From assembly GCA_003266105.1 (NCBI GenBank), contig MVAA01000064.1, positions 1 through 10,166 of the forward strand: a DNA stretch of 10,166 nucleotides. The letters run 5' to 3'. Position numbers and translations under genes: made by a program. A model generated the notes under the pieces. The model was not told the DNA's origin, did not search any database, and was given only the letters and a program-made list of their open reading frames with translations. Source of the DNA: Methanosphaera sp. rholeuAM6 (GTDB lineage: Archaea > Methanobacteriota > Methanobacteria > Methanobacteriales > Methanobacteriaceae). How positions within the stretch are numbered: position 1 is the stretch's first letter; each line of letters opens with the position of its first letter. Positions 6,923-10,166 of this stretch are shown here, in pieces.

Positions 6923-6931
6923 TAAATATAT
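6923..6931 (+). promoter_or_regulatory. Probable TATA box of the 6985 gene
   Basis: TAAATATAT follows an A-rich stretch. A start about 25 bases downstream would be near 6953, leaving a leader of about 32 nt that carries GGAGGG (6974-6979). This supports separate expression of the downstream gene from ribK. Confidence 0.45.
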
Positions 6932-6984
6932 GATAACATTAACAAGACGGATGAATATGAATATCGTATTCCTGGAGGGATACA

Positions 6985-7410
6985 ATGGCAAACGACTATG
7001 AACTAGTTACTTGTGCAACTGTAAATAAATCAATGTTAAGAAAAATTGGAGAAAATCAATACTTAAAAATTATACCACCTGAAAAAATAGTGCAAATTTC
7101 AACCATTGAACAAAAGAAGATTACTGAACCAATAGTTCAAACTGATGAAACAATAATAAATGCATACCCCCAAGAAGTAAAATTATTTAAAAATCAAAGC
7201 CAAGACACGAAATACGAAACTAAATGGCAAACTATTAAAGGAGAAACATTTGATATACCTGCATCAAATATTAAGACTATTTACTCTCTCCTTCAGGCAA
7301 AGGGGTTAATAGTAGTTGACAATATGCTTAATTTATCCAATATATTAAGCATGATAATAAAACAAGACACTTTAGAAAAAAAATTAGAATCCATTAAAGA
7401 AGAAATCTAA
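6985..7410 (+). CDS. Hypothetical protein, 141 residues
   Basis: I do not recognise this protein. It is rich in Lys, Glu, Ile and Gln, has a single Cys (C10), and shows no signal peptide or membrane segment, so it is probably cytosolic. The first 60 residues look beta- or mixed-structured with a proline pair at 31-32. Residues 70-85 are polar. From about 95 onward the pattern (IKTIYSLLQAKGLIVV) could be a helix followed by a strand as in a winged-helix-like element, and 117-141 looks like an amphipathic or coiled-coil helix ending in LEKKLESIKEEI. These are eye judgements only. Coding status is supported by a strong GGAGGG site five bases before ATG, a TATA-like element, a matching terminator, and a codon pattern like its neighbours. 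A 9-bp hairpin (7324-7352) lies inside the frame. Confidence 0.7.
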   Translation: MANDYELVTCATVNKSMLRKIGENQYLKIIPPEKIVQISTIEQKKITEPIVQTDETIINAYPQEVKLFKNQSQDTKYETKWQTIKGETFDIPASNIKTIYSLLQAKGLIVVDNMLNLSNILSMIIKQDTLEKKLESIKEEI

Positions 7411-7435
7411 TTTTATTTTAAGGTAAAAATAGAAT

Positions 7436-7471
7436 CTAAAGAATTACATATTCTTTAGCAAAACTTTTTTT
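7436..7471. terminator. Bidirectional hairpin terminator between convergent genes
   Basis: A perfect 9-bp stem, CTAAAGAAT (7436-7444) and ATTCTTTAG (7450-7458), with a five-base loop is followed on the plus strand by T7 (7465-7471). Read on the minus strand, the same stem is followed by ATTCTATTTTT, so it can serve both the 6985 gene and the amidotransferase gene whose stop lies at 7481. Confidence 0.7.
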
Positions 7472-7480
7472 GAATAGCAA

Positions 7481-8983
7481 TTATTTTTTATACAACTTTA
7501 CTATTTCTTCAAATGACAAATATTGTCTGAATTTAGGAATTTCTGCTAATTCTACGAATTTCATCACATCCAAATCCTTATTAACAACATCTTTAGCTGC
7601 TTTTGTAAAGTTTTCTAGTTGAAGATAATCCTCCGGAACTCTACCTTTGTTTTCAACTTTGGCTTTTGTTATACTCCAGATGTTTTCTCTTTCAACACCA
7701 GACTTGTTTGATAAAAATTCAGACACATGATTAACTATGTTTTCATCATAAGTTCTGTTCAAAATTATTCCCTTGGTTTTAATATCCATTTTCTTTAACA
7801 GTTGAATGTGTGCTTCTATATCAATTGCTGCAGTTTCAATTCCACCTTTACTAACACTTGAAACCATTATAACAGGAATATTACCCGCATATGCTATTTC
7901 TGCAGTAGAATAAGGCACTTTTTCATTTAATAAACCTGTTGCAGCACTCATTACACCTTCAACCAGGACTAAATCATAACCTTTTCCTTTAACGTTCTCA
8001 ATTACTTCGTCCAATGGTGTCCAACCTATGTTTCCTATTTTTATTGATGCATAGTCATGTAATTTTTCCTTATTCATATATAATGATGGAGATAAATCCC
8101 TAATATCCGGACCTACCTTAACTACATATGTATGAATTCCCCTTTCACGGAGAGCACCCACTATTCCACTTGCAAGGAACGTTTTACCGGATTCTGAACC
8201 AGTACCCATTAACATTATCATTGGAGGTACTTCTGGATGTTCTTTTACTGGAACATACCTGTTATTAGGATCCACAGCTATTTCATGGAACAATTCATCA
8301 TGTAATTTTTTGTTTCTCTGTTTAATATCTTCATATTGATTTGTTGCATCCAGATAATCAAGTATGTTTTCTACAATCGGTGGATTGTTATCCAGTAAAC
8401 CGTGAACTGTTGTTCCCAGGATATTCCCTTTTTTATTTGTAACACCGGATAAGACTCTTGATGGCTTATGTTTATAATTGGCTCTGAGTATGTTTGAATA
8501 CATTACGTTTTTGTCATTAGACTCTATTTTACCATATGTATGACAGTGAAAACCTGTAACTGTAGTGTCTTTTAGTCCTTTTGTAAAAAGGGTTGTGTCA
8601 TCAACTATTTCTGCGTCAATTTTGTTTGTGTTTATTAATGGTTCAAATGTCACATCAAGTAATCCTAAACCTTCCCGTATTATTGGTACTGGTGAATTTC
8701 TACCTACATCCACCTCTTTTCCCAAAATTTGGAAACCTGCACACATACCTAGAATAAACCCGTCATTGTCATTTATTAGATTTATTTCTTCTGCCAATTC
8801 CTGTGTCAATGATTCGGATTCCATAATTGTTCCACCAGGAATTATTAAACCATCCAGTTCTTCATGAGCTTTTTTTCCATTTTCCAGTTTACCATCTGCT
8901 CTGACAACATCTGTTGGTAAATGTCCAAAATGTTCATATAATGTTAATACGCCATCTACTTCTAATATTCCTATTTTTACCAT
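7481..8983 (-). CDS. Glutamine amidotransferase fused to a CobB/BioD-like P-loop domain (reversed order)
   Basis: This protein of 500 residues has two domains. Numbered from the ATG at 8983, residues 1-215 form a class I glutamine amidotransferase-like domain with IIPGG (47-51), nucleophile C81 in GMCAGFQILG and H194 in TTVHGLLDN. Residues 253-500 form a P-loop domain of the BioD/CobB/CobQ type with GTGSESGKT (260-268), KVGPDIRD (289-296) and VEGVM (341-345). CobB, CobQ and CfbB have the opposite order, P-loop first. By family logic it would use glutamine and ATP to amidate a carboxylate, but the substrate is unknown, so I assign no symbol. A start three codons upstream (ATG at 8992) is possible, but it would directly abut the GTGG sequence with no spacing. 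The ATG at 8983 sits five bases after GTGGATGA and begins MVKIGIL. It is monocistronic, with its own promoter and a shared terminator. Confidence 0.8.
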   Translation of the reverse strand: MVKIGILEVDGVLTLYEHFGHLPTDVVRADGKLENGKKAHEELDGLIIPGGTIMESESLTQELAEEINLINDNDGFILGMCAGFQILGKEVDVGRNSPVPIIREGLGLLDVTFEPLINTNKIDAEIVDDTTLFTKGLKDTTVTGFHCHTYGKIESNDKNVMYSNILRANYKHKPSRVLSGVTNKKGNILGTTVHGLLDNNPPIVENILDYLDATNQYEDIKQRNKKLHDELFHEIAVDPNNRYVPVKEHPEVPPMIMLMGTGSESGKTFLASGIVGALRERGIHTYVVKVGPDIRDLSPSLYMNKEKLHDYASIKIGNIGWTPLDEVIENVKGKGYDLVLVEGVMSAATGLLNEKVPYSTAEIAYAGNIPVIMVSSVSKGGIETAAIDIEAHIQLLKKMDIKTKGIILNRTYDENIVNHVSEFLSNKSGVERENIWSITKAKVENKGRVPEDYLQLENFTKAAKDVVNKDLDVMKFVELAEIPKFRQYLSFEEIVKLYKK

Positions 8984-9013
8984 ATCATTCATCCACGTGG
9001 TTTTTTTAAGTTT

Positions 9014-9037
9014 CTACTAATAGTATGTTAATAGTAG
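9014..9037. repeat. Imperfect palindrome / 11-bp direct repeat, possible operator
   Basis: The 24-bp element has perfect 6-bp ends, CTACTA (9014-9019) and TAGTAG (9032-9037), with partial symmetry inside. It also holds two copies of TAATAGTA spaced 11 bp apart (9018-9025 and 9029-9036), about one helical turn. It lies directly downstream of the predicted TATA box and over the expected transcript start, the position where an archaeal repressor would block transcription. No regulator is identified. Confidence 0.4.
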
Positions 9038-9044
9038 TATAAAG
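9037..9044 (-). promoter_or_regulatory. Probable TATA box of the amidotransferase gene
   Basis: On the minus strand this reads CTTTATAC. It would start transcription near 9014 and leave a leader of about 30 nt. A second TATA-like stretch, TTTTAAATACTT, lies at about 9046-9057 and is an alternative. Confidence 0.45.
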
Positions 9045-9105
9045 AAGTATTTAAAATAATCGTTACTGATTAAAAAAATGGTTAAAAAATGTAAAAATAA
9101 GTTGT

Positions 9106-9110
9106 AAAAA
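9106..9110 (-). terminator. Oligo-T terminator after tRNA-Arg
   Basis: On the minus strand the tRNA is followed after five bases by T5, then further T runs (T5 at about 9093-9097 and T6-7 near 9084-9089 and 9072-9078). Successive oligo-T runs are the normal archaeal termination signal. Confidence 0.5.
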
Positions 9111-9115
9111 GATAA

Positions 9116-9187
9116 TGCCCTGACGGGGATTTGAACCCCGGTAAAGGGATCCGCAGTCCCTCGTGATATCCGCTACACTACCAAGGC
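9116..9187 (-). tRNA. tRNA-Arg, anticodon GCG
   Basis: The minus strand folds into a cloverleaf of 72 nt. The acceptor stem is GCCTTGG with TCAGGGC, including T-G and G-T pairs. Position 8 is T and 9 is A. The D arm is short, with three clear pairs GTG/CAC. The anticodon stem AGGGA/TCCCT encloses the loop CTGCGGA, which gives anticodon GCG (reads CGC and CGU, Arg). A four-base variable region precedes the T arm CGGGG-TTCAAAT-CCCCG. The discriminator is A and CCA is not encoded. There is no sign of an intron. Identity rests on the anticodon; the body also resembles other archaeal tRNAs such as tRNA-Asp. Confidence 0.92.
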
Positions 9188-9210
9188 ATATTATAAATAG
9201 TTATAAAACC

Positions 9211-9221
9211 CTATAAGTATT
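9211..9221 (-). promoter_or_regulatory. Possible TATA box of tRNA-Arg
   Basis: The minus strand reads AATACTTATAG, centred about 29 bases upstream of the mature tRNA 5' end, which predicts a transcript start only a few bases ahead of the tRNA. This suggests independent transcription from leuS, which has its own terminator upstream of this site. Confidence 0.4.
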
Positions 9222-9258
9222 TTTGTTGTTTATTAATATTAAATTTTACGATTTTGTT

Positions 9259-9291
9259 AAAAAGAGGAATAAGGAGATTTAACCTTATTCC
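9259..9291 (-). terminator. Hairpin terminator overlapping the leuS stop codon
   Basis: The perfect 9-bp inverted repeat GGAATAAGG (9266-9274) and CCTTATTCC (9283-9291) has an 8-base loop. It includes the leuS stop codon (9285-9287) in its minus-strand 5' arm and is followed on the minus strand by T5 (9259-9263). The hairpin position resembles that of the mtaA terminator. Confidence 0.65.
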
Positions 9292-10166
9292 AGATATATT
9301 GCAGGTTTGTATGGTGTTGCATTTTGTGCCTTATTTTGTGGGTCATATGTTGGTTCATCATAAACTTCTATTTTAGCGTTTAGTTCATTTTCCAAGAAAT
9401 TTTTGGCATCGTTGATAATTGCTACCTCATCTATTTTTCCAACATAGTTTATTTTATTGAATGATTTACCTGTTTTTGTTGCAAATTTAGATAACTCTTT
9501 CTTGTTATCATATATGTTTGCTTTCATGGATCTGCTAATTATTTCTCCGATGTTTGGTTTTCCCACTTCTTGTGCAATATCATATACCTGATACTTCCAG
9601 TTTGGTGCTGTGTATAAATGCACTGTTTCCGGTTGAGTTTTCGTGATTTTAATAATCTCTTTTATGTCCTTTGCTAAGTCCTGTATAATTTCCTCACTTT
9701 TTTCTATTTTTGCATCAATTACTGACTCATCCGCTTTTGGCCAAGCAATAGAGGACATGAATATGTCGTCATCATTGTACTTATCCCATATTTCTTCTGT
9801 CGTGTATGGTACAAATGGGGACAGTAATCTAATCCATGTGTTTACTATATAAGTTAATGTATCCTTCTCTTCTTGTTCTATTGTGGTAATCCTGTTTAGA
9901 TAGTAATCAACGTCTTTTCTAAATAGGAATAGACTGGATTGTAATGCTTTTCTTGTTTGGAATCCTTCTAAAGCTTCTGTTGCTACGGCAATTTTTTGAT
10001 TTACCTGGCTTACTATCCATTTGTTGATTGGTTTTTCTACTGTTGGTATTTCATTTTCCAGAGTTAATTTTAATGGTTCTCCAGTTAATGATTCAATTTT
10101 TTCTGGGAATTCCTGAATTAATTCTAATCTTCTTTGAATACCGTTTACTTCTTTTTCTCTCCAATC
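9285..10166 (-). CDS. leuS: Leucyl-tRNA synthetase, archaeal type, C-terminal part
   Basis: The frame is open from the right edge of the window (first codon at 10164-10166) to TAA at 9285-9287, giving the last 293 residues of a protein that is usually about 950 residues. LeuRS charges tRNA-Leu with leucine in the cytosol. The catalytic domain and KMSKS loop lie outside the window. What is visible is the class Ia anticodon-binding helical domain, beginning DWREKEVNGIQRRLE, continuing WIVSQVN and LFRKDVDYYLNR, then WIRLLSPFVPYTTEEIW and IFMSSIAWP, which are typical of archaeal/eukaryotic LeuRS. The archaeal C-terminal domain, ending KPAIYLE, helps recognise the tRNA-Leu long arm. An internal Met at 9756-9758 is not the start, because the conserved sequence continues well upstream. 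ValRS and IleRS share the fold, but the tail fits LeuRS best. Confidence 0.88.
   Translation of the reverse strand, partial: DWREKEVNGIQRRLELIQEFPEKIESLTGEPLKLTLENEIPTVEKPINKWIVSQVNQKIAVATEALEGFQTRKALQSSLFLFRKDVDYYLNRITTIEQEEKDTLTYIVNTWIRLLSPFVPYTTEEIWDKYNDDDIFMSSIAWPKADESVIDAKIEKSEEIIQDLAKDIKEIIKITKTQPETVHLYTAPNWKYQVYDIAQEVGKPNIGEIISRSMKANIYDNKKELSKFATKTGKSFNKINYVGKIDEVAIINDAKNFLENELNAKIEVYDEPTYDPQNKAQNATPYKPAIYLE

Noticed and set aside
6959..6971. Short inverted repeat GAATA-TCG-TATTC just before the ribosome binding site of the 6985 gene.
   Set aside because: It is only five base pairs, does not pair with the binding site, and is too weak to call a regulatory RNA element.
8565..8867. 100-residue plus-strand frame within the amidotransferase gene.
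   Set aside because: It is antisense to well-conserved motifs of that gene, and its Ser/Pro-rich product looks like a shadow translation.
7481..8983. Naming the amidotransferase as cobQ, cobB or cfbB.
   Set aside because: The domain order is the reverse of these enzymes and there is no corrinoid or F430 context, so a specific symbol would overstate the evidence.
9643..9852. 69-residue plus-strand frame inside leuS.
   Set aside because: It lies opposite the conserved LeuRS anticodon-binding region and has no independent support.

Overview
The window looks like chromosomal DNA from a very AT-rich methanogenic archaeon of the order Methanobacteriales. A Methanosphaera-like organism that grows on methanol plus H2 fits best. 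The pointers are a methanol-type MtaA, a CoM/CoB-dependent thiol:fumarate reductase subunit (TfrA), a CTP-dependent riboflavin kinase, an archaeal-type leucyl-tRNA synthetase, GatA, GGTGA-type ribosome binding sites and TATA-box promoters. The species is an inference from gene content and base composition and was not confirmed by any search.

Layout from left to right. mtaA lies on the minus strand (64-1077) and ends in a hairpin plus T11 terminator. A 386-bp divergent promoter region separates it from gatA on the plus strand (1464-2831). gatA converges on a three-gene minus-strand unit transcribed from about 6290 down to 2913: hisG, a fumarylacetoacetate-hydrolase (FAH) family gene, then tfrA, with gaps of only 18-20 bases. 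Divergent from hisG is ribK (6435-6830, +), followed by a 141-residue protein I do not recognise (6985-7410, +). That gene converges on a minus-strand gene (7481-8983) encoding a glutamine amidotransferase domain fused in front of a CobB/BioD-like P-loop domain, the reverse of the usual CobB/CobQ order. Upstream of it are tRNA-Arg(GCG) (9116-9187, -) and the last 293 codons of leuS (9285-10166, -, running off the right edge).

How the genes work together. MtaA delivers the methyl group of methanol to coenzyme M, feeding methyl-CoM reductase. The heterodisulfide CoM-S-S-CoB is produced by that reaction and also by TfrA/TfrB when fumarate is reduced to succinate for biosynthesis. The FAH-family protein next to tfrA keeps the residues of the oxaloacetate decarboxylase/tautomerase subgroup, which suggests a link to oxaloacetate or enol-oxaloacetate handling beside a fumarate reductase. 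The remaining genes serve histidine, FMN, aminoacyl-tRNA and possibly amide biosynthesis.

Most of the region is ordinary housekeeping. I see no mobile element, CRISPR array, toxin-antitoxin pair or obvious defence system. The points most worth a second look are the hisG-FAH-tfrA cluster, the domain-inverted amidotransferase with an operator-like palindrome at its promoter, the unrecognised 141-residue gene, and perfect hairpins at the ends of most transcription units, two of which overlap stop codons.
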